A DNA stretch of 64,000 nucleotides from contig NC_090767.1 of assembly GCF_036898095.1 (NCBI RefSeq), positions 24,884,570 through 24,948,569 on the forward strand, given 5' to 3'. Positions 19,460 through 29,381 of the stretch are shown piece after piece; position 1 is the first letter of the stretch, and each line of letters begins with the position of its first letter. This stretch comes from Palaemon carinicauda (taxonomy: Eukaryota; Arthropoda; Malacostraca; Decapoda; Palaemonidae). The notes under the pieces were generated by a model. It was not told the DNA's origin. It made no database searches and was given only the letters and a program-made list of their open reading frames with translations. Position numbers and translations under genes: made by a program.

Positions 19460-20106
19460 CAGTGAACCCTCGTTTATCGCGGTAGATAGGTTCCAGACCC
19501 GGCCGCGATAGATGAAAATCCGCGAAGTAGTGACACCATATTTACCTATTTATTTAACATGTATATTCAGACTTTTAAAACCTTCCCTTGTACGTAGTAC
19601 TGTTAACAAACTACCCTTTAATGTACAGAACACTTAATGCATGTACTAACGTACCCTAAACTAAAACAGGCACAAATATTAAAGGCGACTTTATATCATG
19701 CGTTTCCTAAACACGCCAAAAAGCACGATAAAAAATGGCAACCAATGTTTTGTTTACGTTTATCTCTGATTATAATGAAGAAACAAATGTATTTACACAT
19801 CTGTGTATAGGTTAGTTTGTGCATCGATTATATTGATTATTCAGTACAGTATGTTGATTTGGTTATTACTAATGTTTTACTTAATTTTTCTTAGGACTTC
19901 CAAATGAAATGTTTTTCTTTATGACACCGCCTGAAACGACGGCGTCATAAAGTACGCTCAGTAAACAAACTAAGGAATTTAACGGGCATGATGAAAGTGA
20001 TAAATAATGATATTACAGTAAAAGCTTTTATAAAATATGTTATTACAAATATTATTTACCGTATCTATATAAAATCATACATACGTAGCAAAGCAGGAAA
20101 ACAATC

Positions 20107-20109
<3 letters not shown>

Positions 20110-20162
<53 letters not shown>
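20110..20162 (+). repeat. (AG)n microsatellite
   Basis: About 26 uninterrupted AG units inside the Tigger-like element. It is complementary to the (CT)n array 200 bp downstream. Confidence 0.95.
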
Positions 20163-20164
<2 letters not shown>

Positions 20165-20357
20165 GTTTTACATACGTAAATGTAAATTTAAAAAAAAAAT
20201 AGCCCCATTTCATATAAAATAGATTACAAATATTTTACTTTATCATATTACAGTAGTCTGTATAATACTGTAAAGTTCAGTACAGTATGATGTTGTTATA
20301 GGTGTTGCGATGAAATTCTCACGAAACAAAAACACGCCATTTGATTACAACAGCTGA

Positions 20358-20362
<5 letters not shown>

Positions 20363-20421
<59 letters not shown>
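20363..20421 (+). repeat. (CT)n microsatellite
   Basis: About 29 CT units. With the upstream (AG)n array it could form a long intrastrand duplex. Confidence 0.95.
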
Positions 20422-20425
<4 letters not shown>

Positions 20426-20887
20426 TATACAATACTTATATTTAGATGAAGAAACTAAAATTAGTTTCCTTAGTGTCAATTAAATACGAAACGAAAAAAT
20501 TAGGCCGAGTCTACATCCATTTCAATCATAGCTAAAAATACGGCATCCGATTTCATCAGCAAACCCCTATTTTTTGGGAAATATCATTTTATTCTAGAAA
20601 ATTGCCACTCTTTAAATAGTTAATTGCACATTAAGAAAGCGTATACTTTTGTTTTTAAATTTCGGGTGTGTTTTAAAATTCGAGTATTGTTGACTTCTTT
20701 TTGTTTTACTTTTGGCTGTGATTAGATCAGCTGTCATCTAGCTGCCGCTCTTGAGTGTGTACGAACACACTAACAAAGTATCGTTTATACCATTTCTTAA
20801 CTTATTCAAACCGTCTACAGTATACAGTTGATATTACATAAGCACCAATGTGTTATAACCTATCAAATTTTTTTGTTTATTACATTT

Positions 20888-20945
20888 AAACCCCCCTCTC
20901 TCTCTACCTCCCTCTCTCTCTCTACCTCCCTCTCTCTCTCTCTAC

Positions 20946-20989
<44 letters not shown>

Positions 20990-21070
20990 CTCTCTCTCTA
21001 CCTCTCTCTCTCTACCTCTACCTCTCTCTCTCTCTCTCTCTCTGGGCTACTTTTCACTACCTCCCATTCC
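20888..21070 (+). repeat. (CT)n-rich compound microsatellite with CTACCT interruptions
   Basis: Blocks of CTCTCT separated by CTACC units. Frames read as Leu/Ser repeats and are artefacts of the array. Confidence 0.92.
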
Positions 21071-21313
21071 TTACCTCTCTCTATCTCTCTAACAAATGAT
21101 ATCTTTGTTGCTCCTCAAAGTTTCATTTATATTGAAAATCAATCATGATTCAATTTTCCTTACTTTCTCCAATCTCGCACCATCGGTCACATCGCGGTAT
21201 TTTCGATATTTCCGGAAAATCCGCGATATATGTATATACATGGGTTATGAAAAAAATCAGCGAAGTGGTGAATCCGCGATGGTCGAACCGCGAAGTAGCG
21301 AGGGTTCACTGTA

Positions 21314-21560
21314 TAACAATATGTCTGCTGTATGCATTACTTAAAGGTCATTTTTCTTCCTTCTACTGTACTTCCGTGTTCCCTACTCCTTCCTTCTTTC
21401 TTGCTGTCCATCCTCATAACATTCCCTTCATGCTGCAGGTGCTGAATAGCCTCCCTGGGCCCTGTGTTGGGCCATCTGGTCCAAATTTATAAATCCCATT
21501 GAACCAGTATACCCTTTTTATTGTTAAATTTTAATTATTGGTATTTTGAATTCACCACAG
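21314..21560. other. Intron-like DNA with a possible repeat remnant
   Basis: AT-rich. At 21427-21490 TTCATGCTGCAG is followed by GTGCTGAATAGCCTCCCTGG; this resembles the tail of a widespread decapod repeat more than an exon. The end of the stretch (TGAATTCACCACAG) can serve as an acceptor for the island that follows. Confidence 0.3.
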
Positions 21561-21723
21561 AGACGTGGAAATGTTTATGGAGATCACAGATGAATCCCGC
21601 CATGACAGACCAAGGAGGCAGCTGCCGATGACCTCGGATTACATAGCAGCCCAGTCTGCCCTACCTGAACCTCGACATGTCACGTGGAGGACGACCCCAA
21701 GTCCAGACATCTTGCCATTGTGA
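21561..21723 (+). CDS. Candidate host exon B (terminal coding exon, unknown protein)
   Basis: After the acceptor-like TTCACCACAG the frame from 21562 is open for 53 codons, reading DVEMFMEITDESRHDRPRRQ, later LPMTSDYIAAQSALPEP and TTPSPDILPL, then TGA at 21721-21723. The text looks like protein: acidic then basic, few low-complexity runs, codon choice unlike the AT-rich flanks. It would need two bases from the preceding exon. About 20 bp downstream, DIRS recombinase-like DNA begins, so the true exon may have been cut by that insertion and the stop may not be original. I do not recognise a family. Confidence 0.42.
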
Positions 21724-21744
21724 ACCTTAACAAGTCTGAGTACT

Positions 21745-21830
21745 TAAAAGATGCTTCTCAAGTCATGCCGTGTCTTGGCCTTACTCTGGCCAGTGTCAGT
21801 GTGTGAGTATCACCAGGTCTTCTTATGACT
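21745..21830 (+). pseudogene. DIRS tyrosine recombinase scrap
   Basis: The DNA around 21768-21826 (GTCTTGGCCTTACTCTGGCC, AGTGTCAGTGTGTGAG, GGTCTTCTTATGACT) follows the box I region of DIRS copy 1 at 6776-6840. It is a small isolated piece lying just before the left end of DIRS copy 3. Confidence 0.45.
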
Positions 21831-22349
21831 GTATTCAAACATTACACTTTCTAGAGCTCATGTTTCCATCTCATGTTAATCATGAAGGTTGTTTGTTTGC
21901 TTGTTCCTACACAAATACAAACCTCATACTTCAAAAGAAGTATACTTTCAGGGAAGTTGGGTACGACTGTTAGAACTTCAATGAGGTGGAGGTAGTTACT
22001 GCTGGGCGGTGGGGAACACTTTCCCGTCTGATGGGCCACTGAGCCCATCCTTTTTTTTTTCAGCTGCTGTTAGAGTACAGGTGAGCTTCTGTTTCTCTTT
22101 CCCTTAGATAATTTCATTGGCAGATCATCACGCGAGAGAATGTTTGGAAGGAACAATGGGTTTGTAGTGGTTTCCTGATAACTGTGTGACAGTTGTCTAT
22201 TCAAATCTGCCAATATCCACATTCTTGTTTCTGTTAGACAGCATTCCTCTTCGCTTTTTATCCCCCCCTTTGTGTGGCCGATAACGGTGACGACAATGTG
22301 TTCCTTGGAAGGTTTGCAATCCTTAGACGTTGATGTGTACGTACACAAG

Positions 22350-23000
22350 ACGATTCATACTGTTTCTCTCCCGGTGGGAGAGGCTGTGGAGCCATAGGAG
22401 TTCCCTCGACTCCCTTCGCTGAAGACAAGATGGCAACTCATTGCAGGGGACTCCTATGCGTGCATCCACAAGCGCACCTTCGCCTTCTAGTAAGGACAGA
22501 GACTCCAGAGTGCTATTGATCTCATTGCGTAGCATCCCTAGAGTAAGGTACGTTCCACGATGTACCACTAGCTAGATCCCACGTGCCGGTCACCAAGCGA
22601 AAGAACCCTACAAGTGTACCAGATCACCAGTCACATAGGATATTCTTCCTCTAGATCGTACCAAGGAAGACTTCTATGAGAACATCCAGGATGACTGGTC
22701 TATAGGAGTTGTGTGCTTGTGACTCCTGATCTTTCCATCCCCATGGAAGAGACAGTTTGGTACAGAAAGCTTTCTCTCCTCTTCCTGGACGATATCACTT
22801 CTCGCTTCCTGGGAGAGAGAAGGAAGCCATGTGTGCCTCTGTTGCATTCAGTCAAATACTTAATGAAGTACTGTACCTCAACCGAACACTGCAACTTCCC
22901 CCAAAGAATAAGACATCTGATCAAAGTAGCAGTTAGTCAATGGTGATCTCTCTCAAAGTACTCAAGGATGGTACGTACCAAGAACATAGCCAGCTCTAAG
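22350..23000 (+). pseudogene. Possible Gag remnant of DIRS copy 3
   Basis: Short frames only. The position, between the left terminal repeat and the RT, and Ser/Arg-containing text such as TVWYRKLSLLFLDDITSRFL (22756-22815) suggest a decayed Gag, but no block aligns convincingly with copies 1 or 2. Weak call based mainly on location. Confidence 0.25.
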
Positions 23001-23094
23001 CAGTACAGGATATAAAGTTGTTTTCACCTGTTATCAGCACTTTGTCTCGTTATTCCTCTTAAAAGATTGTATTTTAATTGTTTGTTACTTTTCT

Positions 23095-23218
23095 TTTAGT
23101 TTTATTTATTTCCTTATTTCTTTTCCTCACTGGGCTATTTTTCCTGTTGGAGCCCTTGGACTTACAGCATCCTGCTTTTCCAACTAAGGTTGTAGCATAG
23201 CTAGTAATAATAATAATA
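23095..23218 (+). repeat. (TAA)n-tailed dispersed repeat, copy C (3' part)
   Basis: Matches the last 120 bp of copy A: CCTCACTGGGCTATTTTTCC, TTGGAGCCC, CAGCATCCTGCTTTTCCAAC, then (TAA)n. Confidence 0.72.
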
Positions 23219-23220
23219 GC

Positions 23221-23975
23221 ATGTGGATCTTGTCATTGGAGGTATTCTTAACCAGCACAAGGACATCCACAAATATACATGGACTTCACCAGCCATGTGT
23301 CAATTACAAAAATCAAATAGATCACATAGCCATTAATAAAGAGAAAAGGAGGACTCTGAGAAATGTAGGAAGCTATAGAGGAGCAGATATTTGTAGTGAT
23401 CACCAACTCGTCATTGCCACTTGTAAATTAAAACTGAAAGCACCCAACAGGAAGGTAGATAGAATACCTAGATTTGATACAACTAAGCTTTTAGAAGAGA
23501 ACCACACAGAAACATTTACAGTTGAATGTAGGAATCGATTTGCAGTCTTAGAGCCTTTAAAAGACGAAGAGCTGACAAGTAATGAAGAATGTTGTGATGT
23601 TAAGAACATATATCATTCAGTTGGTAGTGAAGTCTTGGGAGTTGCAGTTATAAGGAGAAAGCCATGGATATCAAATGATACTTGGGATACTATGAAAAGG
23701 AGACAAAGACAGAAATTGATGTTGAATGTTTTTGAGGAAGTATTTAAAATTATATGGGAGAGCATGCTAAGTATTCCAGTATTGATAGGGATGTCAAAAG
23801 AAAAGCCAGGAATAACTGGAGAGAATATTTAGACCTGAAAGGAGATGAGGCAGACAAAGCTATGAATTCAGGGAGTGGCTATGGTGTAAGAATTACTCAT
23901 AGAATTATTAATGAAATCTCTACGAGGAGGCCAAGAAGAAGTCCCTTTTCTTTGGAGGGATGTACTGTATAGGTA
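23221..23975 (+). pseudogene. LINE endonuclease-domain fragment (RTE/CFDP2-like)
   Basis: The frame 23221-23832 is open for 203 codons. It contains CVNYKNQIDHIAINKEKRR and SYRGADICSDHQLVIATCKL, the C-terminal end of an apurinic-type endonuclease domain (IDH and SDH motifs, the last with the catalytic Asp-His pair), then the linker KAPNRKVDRIPRFDTTKL typical of RTE/BovB-like LINEs. The linker reading goes on in a second frame after about 23754 (RNNWREYLDL). It begins right after the (TAA)n tail of the previous repeat and ends before the DIRS RT relic. The RT itself is absent. It is a different LINE piece from the one at 26174, though possibly of the same clade. Confidence 0.72.
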
Positions 23976-24289
23976 ACAGTGGTGGAAGGCTCCCCATGGC
24001 TCCTGCAACCACTGTGCAGTTATCGTCATGGGCGCAGTCCCTTCGAAGACGGCTTCGAGACTTTTGGTATCTGCCACACCTTCAGTATCGTCTTTGAAGA
24101 AGCTCTGTCTGCCTCCAAAATAGGATCAGGACCTCCGGCTGCTGCTTCCGTGCCTGATCTGGCAGTTCAGGAGGGCTGGTAGAGGTAAGAAGTAAGGTAA
24201 GAGGACGCGTCGACAGTCCAATTTTCCAACTGCAGAGAGTGCGGATGCTCGTCTTCACATCGGGCAACCTGCAGCAAAGCAGAAAGAAA

Positions 24290-24660
24290 GAAGATAGAAA
24301 GACTTTGTGCGTTTGGTGGACCTGAAGGACGCTTATTCTCAAAGACCCGTTTGTCAGTCTTACGGAAAGTACCTCTGCTTCATCCTCAGGAGATTAGTAG
24401 ACCAGTTCAAAGCTCTGTGCTTCGGACTGTGCACTGCTTATGTAAGTTGTCACTCTGGTCTCGTTTTGTGGCTCTTGGACGGGATATGGCTTTTGAGAAG
24501 TTTTGTCAACTCTGATCCTGGCCTCTTCCAAAAGGCAGTTGCTTGAGGATTGAGACCGACTACCCTCTTTTGTTGCAATCTGGGGTTCGTGATCGAATTT
24601 GAATAAATAGTCTCTCCCGCCTCAACGAGGATCAAGTGCCTTGGCATGCAGATAGATACG
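24290..24660 (+). pseudogene. Reverse transcriptase relic of DIRS copy 3
   Basis: The frame at 24307 reads VDLKDAYSQRPV, YGKYLCFILRRLVDQFKALCFGL, matching LDLKDAYFQIPV and RKYLRFSLDNEIYQFKVLRFGL of DIRS copy 2. The expected YLDD region is reached near 24460-24490 but only a degenerate LLDGIWLL remains. Dead. Confidence 0.72.
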
Positions 24661-24793
24661 ATGGTCTTTCACCCAGAATATCTCATTAGCATAATCAGAG
24701 AGGTGGTGCTCCCATTCCCATTCTAGCGAGAATCCCAGCTTGACGATAGTGTCATCTGGGACATCTACCTCGTTTGAAAAGCTTATTCGACAT

Positions 24794-24876
24794 AGTGATA
24801 CCTCAGACACTAATGAAGAGATTGCTTGTGGCGCCACGCCACAAGCAATCTCTTCATTAGTGTCTGAGGTATCACT
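24794..24876. repeat. Perfect 40-bp palindrome with 3-nt loop
   Basis: The arm 24794-24833 is the exact reverse complement of 24837-24876, with CCA between. All 40 positions pair. It sits inside decayed DIRS coding DNA between the RT and RNase H relics. Perfect arms in otherwise mutated DNA point to a recent origin, for instance by template switching. Confidence 0.95.
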
Positions 24877-25049
24877 GGTTGTTGTCCAGCAATCTCCAGT
24901 GGAGTAAGATGTGTTTGTTAATCTTAACTGGTAGCTGGACAATACAAACTCCACCAAGAGTGCTTCAGGGAAATGGGTCTCAGAAGACAGAAGAAAAGCA
25001 CCTCAAAATTAAATTGTGTAAATGAATGCAGCATTCCTAACACAATAAA

Positions 25050-25380
25050 TTTTCCAACACAGTTTAATAGGGTACTCAGTGGTGTTGATGAGTGTCAATG
25101 CTACGGTAATAGCATATGTTATGAGGAGCAACTGTCTCGCACAGTCTTGTGAGTTGACCAGTCTGTTTCACATCTGGGGAGTGGTCAATCCTTTAGATCT
25201 ATCAGCAAGGTGTCCTACACCAATGGGATCACTTGTACTCTACACTTTTCCCTCTTTTCAACCTGATATCCTGGTGAATCAACAGAGTTCTGATTATGCC
25301 CAGGTGTCAGGAGTACCATGGTGGCTCCCAAATTACCACGAGATGAGCGTGATTCTGATCTGTTAGCACATTGAGGCAAG
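25050..25380 (+). pseudogene. RNase H relic of DIRS copy 3
   Basis: The frame at 25079 reads VLMSVNATVIAYV, matching VVMSDNTTVVAYI of DIRS copy 2, with the catalytic Asp changed to Val. HIWGVVNPLDLSAR follows where copy 2 has the HSFPLS...NVLADNLSR part. Decayed. Confidence 0.55.
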
Positions 25381-25410
25381 TATCCCCAGAAAACTGTGAA
25401 TACTTCCTCT

Positions 25411-25554
25411 AATATGTGAAGTCGTTTATGGTTAGAGACTGTACAGTATCTCCTCCGTTAATATGTGAAGTCGTTTATGGTTAGAGACTGTACTGTATCT
25501 CCTCCGTTAATATGTGAAGTCGTTTATGGTTAGAGACTGTACAGTATCTCCTCC
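25411..25554 (+). repeat. 49-bp tandem repeat, three copies
   Basis: Units start at 25411, 25460 and 25509, each AATATGTGAAGTCGTTTATG... ending CTCCTCCGTT, nearly identical (one A/T difference in ACTGTACAGTATC). It lies in the RNase H to recombinase interval of DIRS copy 3. Not a CRISPR: there are no spacers. Confidence 0.92.
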
Positions 25555-25879
25555 GAGCAAAAGACTTTGCGCAGGAGATGTGTTGAGATCGATTATGGGC
25601 CTCTTCAGTTATCTAAAGAAGAGAACCTTTTTCTGCTATTTTTATCGTAGAAGGGACACTCCTCCAATCGTCATTGCTCTAGCGCATGCTATGGTCATCC
25701 TTGTCCCTGTTTTTGCTAAGAGAAGCGTCTCTCAGTCGTTCTGGGGAAGGCTATTTCTCAGCTTTAAGCGAAGTCCTCCAACTGAGAAGCTAGATCTATT
25801 CTCCTCTTGGAAGTTGTCTATGTTCATGAAGAGCTTCAAGTAGCCTAGTTGTGGCCACCCCTGGAATGTGGAATGTGAT

Positions 25880-26172
25880 TAATATTCTCAAGTTTCTTAT
25901 GAACCTTTGAGATAAGTGTCAGACGAAAGATCTGACTCTGTACATTGTCTTTCAGCCACCGTAGCTTTGTCAAAGTGAATTGGTGAACTTTTGACAACTT
26001 GCATAGTCCCAGTCATTCCGAAAGATGAAAGGAGTTTGCCTTCGCTGGTTCCTGGGTTTGTGGCCAAGACCCAGCTGCCCACGATACTAAGTTCAACTCC
26101 TCCATCTCTTCACTGGAGGCATCCAGGGGTCATCAGAATTAGTCTCTCTGTCCTGCCGGTTTACTCTGGTAG
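25880..26172 (+). pseudogene. Tyrosine recombinase relic of DIRS copy 3
   Basis: The frame at 25991 reads SLPSLVPGFVAKTQLP, matching GNVPEFVAKTRNPG of DIRS copy 2 (about 14547-14590). The rest of the recombinase is replaced by the LINE fragment that starts at about 26174. Confidence 0.5.
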
Positions 26173-26173
26173 G

Positions 26174-27240
26174 CGAGAATGACCATGAATGGGAGGTAAA
26201 TCAGTTGTTGTTTGCGGATGATACTGTACTGGTAGCAGACACAGAAGAGAAGCTTGACCGACTAGTGACAGAATTTGGAAGGGTGTGTGAGAGAAGGACG
26301 TTGAGAGTTAATGTGGGTAAGAGTAAGGTTATGAGATGTACGAGAAGGGAAAGTGGTGCAAGGTTGAATGTCATGTTGAATGGAGAGTTACTTGAGGAGG
26401 TGGATCAGTTTAAGTACTTGGGGTCTGTTGTTGCAGCAAATGGTGAAGTGGAAGCAGATATACGTCAGAGAGTGAATGAAGGTTGCAAAGTGTTGGGGGC
26501 AGTTAAGGGAGTAGTAAAAAATAGAGGGTTGGGCATGAATGTAAAGAGAGTTCTATATGAGAAAGTGATTGTACCAACTGTGATGTATGGATCGGAGTTG
26601 TGGGGAATGAAAGTGACGGAGAGACAGAAATTGAATGTGTTTGAGATGAAGTGTCTAAGGAGTATGGCTGGTGTATCTCGAGTAGATAGGGTTAGGAACG
26701 AAGTGGTGAGGGAGAGAACGGGTGTAAGAAATGAGTTAGCAGCTAGAGTGGATATGAATGTGTTGAGGTGGTTTGGCCATGTTGAGAGAATGGAAAATGG
26801 TTGTCTGCTAAAGAAGGTGATGAATGCAAGAGTTGATGGGAGAAGTACAAGAGGAAGGCCAAGGTTTGGGTGGATGGATGGTGTGAAGAAAGCTCTGGGT
26901 GATAGGAGGATAGATGTGAGAGAGGCAAGAGAGCGTGCTAGAAATAGAAATGAATGGCGAGCGATTGTGACGCAGTTTCAGTAGGCCCTGCTGCTTCCTC
27001 CGGTGCCTTAGATGACCGCGGAGGTAGCAGCAGTAGGGGATTCAGCATTATGAAGCTTCATCTGTGGTGGATAATGTGGGAGGTTGGGCTGTGGCACCCT
27101 AGCAGTACCAGCTGAACTAGGTTGAGTCCCTGGTTAGGCTGAAGGAACGTAGAGAGTAGAGGTCCCCTTTTTGTTTTGTTTCATTGTTGGTGTCAGCTAC
27201 CCCCCAAAATTGGGGGAAGTGCCTTGGTATATGTATATGA
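26174..27240 (+). pseudogene. RTE-like LINE fragment, plus strand, with intact 3' half of RT ORF
   Basis: The frame open from before 26205 to a stop at 26984 reads NQLLFADDTVLVADTEEKL, with the catalytic FADD, then ELLEEVDQFKYLGSVV, VIVPTVMYGSELWGMK, MNVLRWFGHVERMENG and RPRFGWMDGVKKALGD. It is nearly identical to the minus-strand copy at 16558-17786 but has no frameshift and keeps F in FADD. The 3'UTR from 26985 includes CCCCCCAAAATTGGGGG and ends at CTTGGTATATGTATATGA. The 5' half, including the endonuclease, is missing, so there is no autonomous activity. Inserted in DIRS copy 3. Confidence 0.85.
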
Positions 27241-27468
27241 TGTGTATGTGGGTCTGTGTCCTCTCTCAAAGACTACAAGTTCTAGGTCTAAGGTCCAAAG
27301 TGTGTGTCTATCTGACTGACTGAGAGAGCTTCCCTTGCCACCTGTCAGTAGTTGTAACTACCTCGTTAGATATTAAAGAATAACCCTCGCGTTGCTGAAT
27401 CATACTTTACGTAAAGGACAAAGGTTTCTATAGTTAGGAGAAATACAAATTACTTAAAACTTTTGTGA

Positions 27469-27944
27469 ATTTTCGTCTTGAGAGAAAATGTTAATATTAT
27501 TTATGGTTATATAAAACTAAATAGAAATGATTAAAAGCAGTTATAGTATTATAAGAGGACTGAAAATTCACTTGTATAAGAAATTCAGTGTCATCTCATT
27601 TTCCACAGGTATATAACTGAATTTACTGAACAGTTTATGCTATTGTATAAGTTGATAGTACTCATTTCACTTATTGTCCATTTACAATTATACAAAGGTG
27701 AAAGTACCTGGACTGGAAAGACGTAATAGCACAGAGTTACATAGTGTAATGTCCCTCTTATGTCTGTTTAAAATACTGTATGTCATTTCTGACATCCAAC
27801 TTACTTTGTTTTGTCTCACGTTACATCAATCTTTAAGTCAAGATAGTTAAGTAGTGTAGTTCAGATGGAAGCTTGATAATTTTGATGTCTTGTTTTTATA
27901 AAACGACAGAAGGTTCTAAGTACTTGGCCGTGTTCAGAACATGT
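27469..27944. other. Unassigned AT-rich DNA
   Basis: No gene or repeat recognised. Confidence 0.3.
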
Positions 27945-27945
27945 A

Positions 27946-28232
27946 CAGACGGTCCTCAACTTACAAACATTCAGAAGATACAAACAAATCCAACCAAAAA
28001 TAACAAAGATAATATATAGAAATACCGTAATGAAACAATACTATATCATTTAATACAGTAAGCACGACGAGGTTTGTCATAACCTGATATCTATTTGAGA
28101 TGAGACCCGACTATTTGTTGACTTTTGCAGCTGAAAATCATAGGTATGGGATTCAAGTTAGGCCAAAATACAACAAAATTAGACTTAATAACACCTTCTT
28201 AAAACCAATCAAGTTTGTAAGTTGAGGACCTA
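27946..28232. mobile_element. Small MITE with 18-bp terminal inverted repeats
   Basis: GGTCCTCAACTTACAAAC at 27951-27968 is the exact inverse of GTTTGTAAGTTGAGGACC at 28213-28230, with TA bases just outside both ends. The interior is AT-rich with no ORF. The GGTCCTCAACTTAC terminus and TA flanks resemble Tigger-type MITEs. Exact ends are uncertain by a few bases. Confidence 0.72.
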
Positions 28233-28671
28233 TATAAGGAACCTTCTGAGTCACTTTATAGGAACCAATTAAGGATGTAAGGTGTGGTACTTCTGCAAAC
28301 TCAAATAGACTAAGTTGAGACTTATTCTTTTATATTAGGTGATTTTCAACCACTTTTGTAATATTGTGATTGGTTGTTTTCTATATTTGCTGTTATATGA
28401 TTGAATAGATAACCAATAATATCACTTAGTGGAATACTTGTCCCTTCCTGAGAAGAAAAGTTTTGTACATAGAGAAGCAGTTACTATATAGGGGGATTTT
28501 GTAGTCCTTAAGATCTCAACTAATTGCCTCTGTCTGTTGTATCGTCTGATTATACTCGATGTATGATCAATAGGACTGTTAACAGTAGCAACCTTTATAT
28601 ATGCATTCTTAACTGCCTTTCATTTAGTATTTATTACAATGGTTATGTAAATTACAAGGTTATTTTAGCAT

Positions 28672-28741
<70 letters not shown>

Positions 28742-29314
28742 GCATGTAAATTCTTTTGATTTAAAAATGGTTATCAAGCATTTAGTGCCTGACAAGTTAG
28801 TTTTTTCTTGCTGAAAAAGACCCATCAAAGATTTTCCTAAATCTAACCTGTGTATTTTATTAACCTATATTAGAGGAATTTTCAGCATCTGTTATATTTA
28901 TGAAGTATTTTTATTGATGTCAGAATAGTATTCAGAGTGTAGAAATATATACACTAGAACGGGACAATTCTTAATTTTGATCTTCTAGTGATTTGTTGAG
29001 GCTAATGAATGCAGTTGGCAGTACAGTCCTCTCCCGTTCCTTTGAGCCTTATCATTTGCTGTGTTCTTACCAAGCCGTTTGGTTTCTTTAACTTGGTGTT
29101 GCCTTGATGACCACCTTCCATTCAAGGAAAATAATAGCATAAAAGTATGATTGTTCGGTCTGTCTAAAACAATATCTAGTAAATTCTTTAGAGTTCATAT
29201 TGAGTAAACTCTTCAATATCTCAAGGTTTTTTGCATTATAAATGTTCTATCGTCATCAATGTGTTCGTCAACTTTGTGATACCATTGGTATAATTATTCT
29301 CTCATATCTTTCAG
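28233..29314. other. AT-rich DNA with (CT)n array, probable intron
   Basis: A (CT)n microsatellite at about 28674-28739 is the only structured feature. The stretch ends in CTCATATCTTTCAG, which reads as a splice acceptor. Confidence 0.5.
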
Positions 29315-29381
29315 GTACGCTTGCTGCTCTTTTACTCGATGGAAGGAGCTATATCATTCTCCAGTCACAAGTGGAATATTC
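29315..29381 (+). CDS. Candidate host exon C (short internal exon, unknown protein)
   Basis: A 67-bp segment between a strong acceptor (ATATCTTTCAG) and a donor-like GTAAGA at 29382. In phase it reads (G)TLAALLLDGRSYIILQSQVEY and ends on two bases. One base left over from the preceding exon would complete the first codon, which is what the alternative donor at 371 of exon A supplies. The hydrophobic opening followed by DGRSY is protein-like. No family recognised. The competing frame from 29321 (a TTG start) runs through the donor and is less convincing. Confidence 0.35.

Larger units (their letters stand above)
19460..21311. mobile_element. Tigger/pogo-like nonautonomous element (1.85 kb)
   Basis: Starts CAGTGAACCCTCGTTTATCG and ends with the inverse CGAGGGTTCACTG, flanked by TA at 19458-19459 and 21312-21313. 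The terminal repeat extends imperfectly inward with CGCGAAGTAG and CCGCGATGGT motifs. TA duplication and CAGTG termini fit the pogo/Tigger group of Tc1/mariner transposons. No transposase domain was found in any frame. It carries three long dinucleotide arrays that account for much of its internal length. Confidence 0.8.
21901..27468 (+). mobile_element. DIRS-like retrotransposon, copy 3 (decayed and nested)
   Basis: The left tip TTGTTCCTACACAAATACAA and the following repeat (AGTATACTTTCAGGGAAG, AATGAGGTGGAGGTAGTTAC) match other DIRS left ends. The right end (CTACCTCGTTAG near 27360, GGTTTCTATAGTTAGGAGAA near 27422) is its inverse. Between them lie RT, RNase H and recombinase relics in the right order. 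A (TAA)n repeat with a LINE endonuclease fragment (23095-23975) and a LINE 3' half (26174-27240) are inserted in it. No internal complementary region could be seen; the LINE insertion lies close to where it should be. Confidence 0.68.

Noticed and set aside
20050..20180. Frame through (AG)n with Arg-Glu repeats; likewise 43431-43619, 56559-56774 and 20828-21148
   Set aside because: Translation of simple dinucleotide repeats.
21438..21492. Possible exon after TTCATGCTGCAG (VLNSLPGPCVGPSGPNL)
   Set aside because: Very short, and the DNA resembles the tail of a common decapod repeat; no donor or phase support.
25411..25554. CRISPR-like direct repeats
   Set aside because: Contiguous 49-bp units with no unique spacers.
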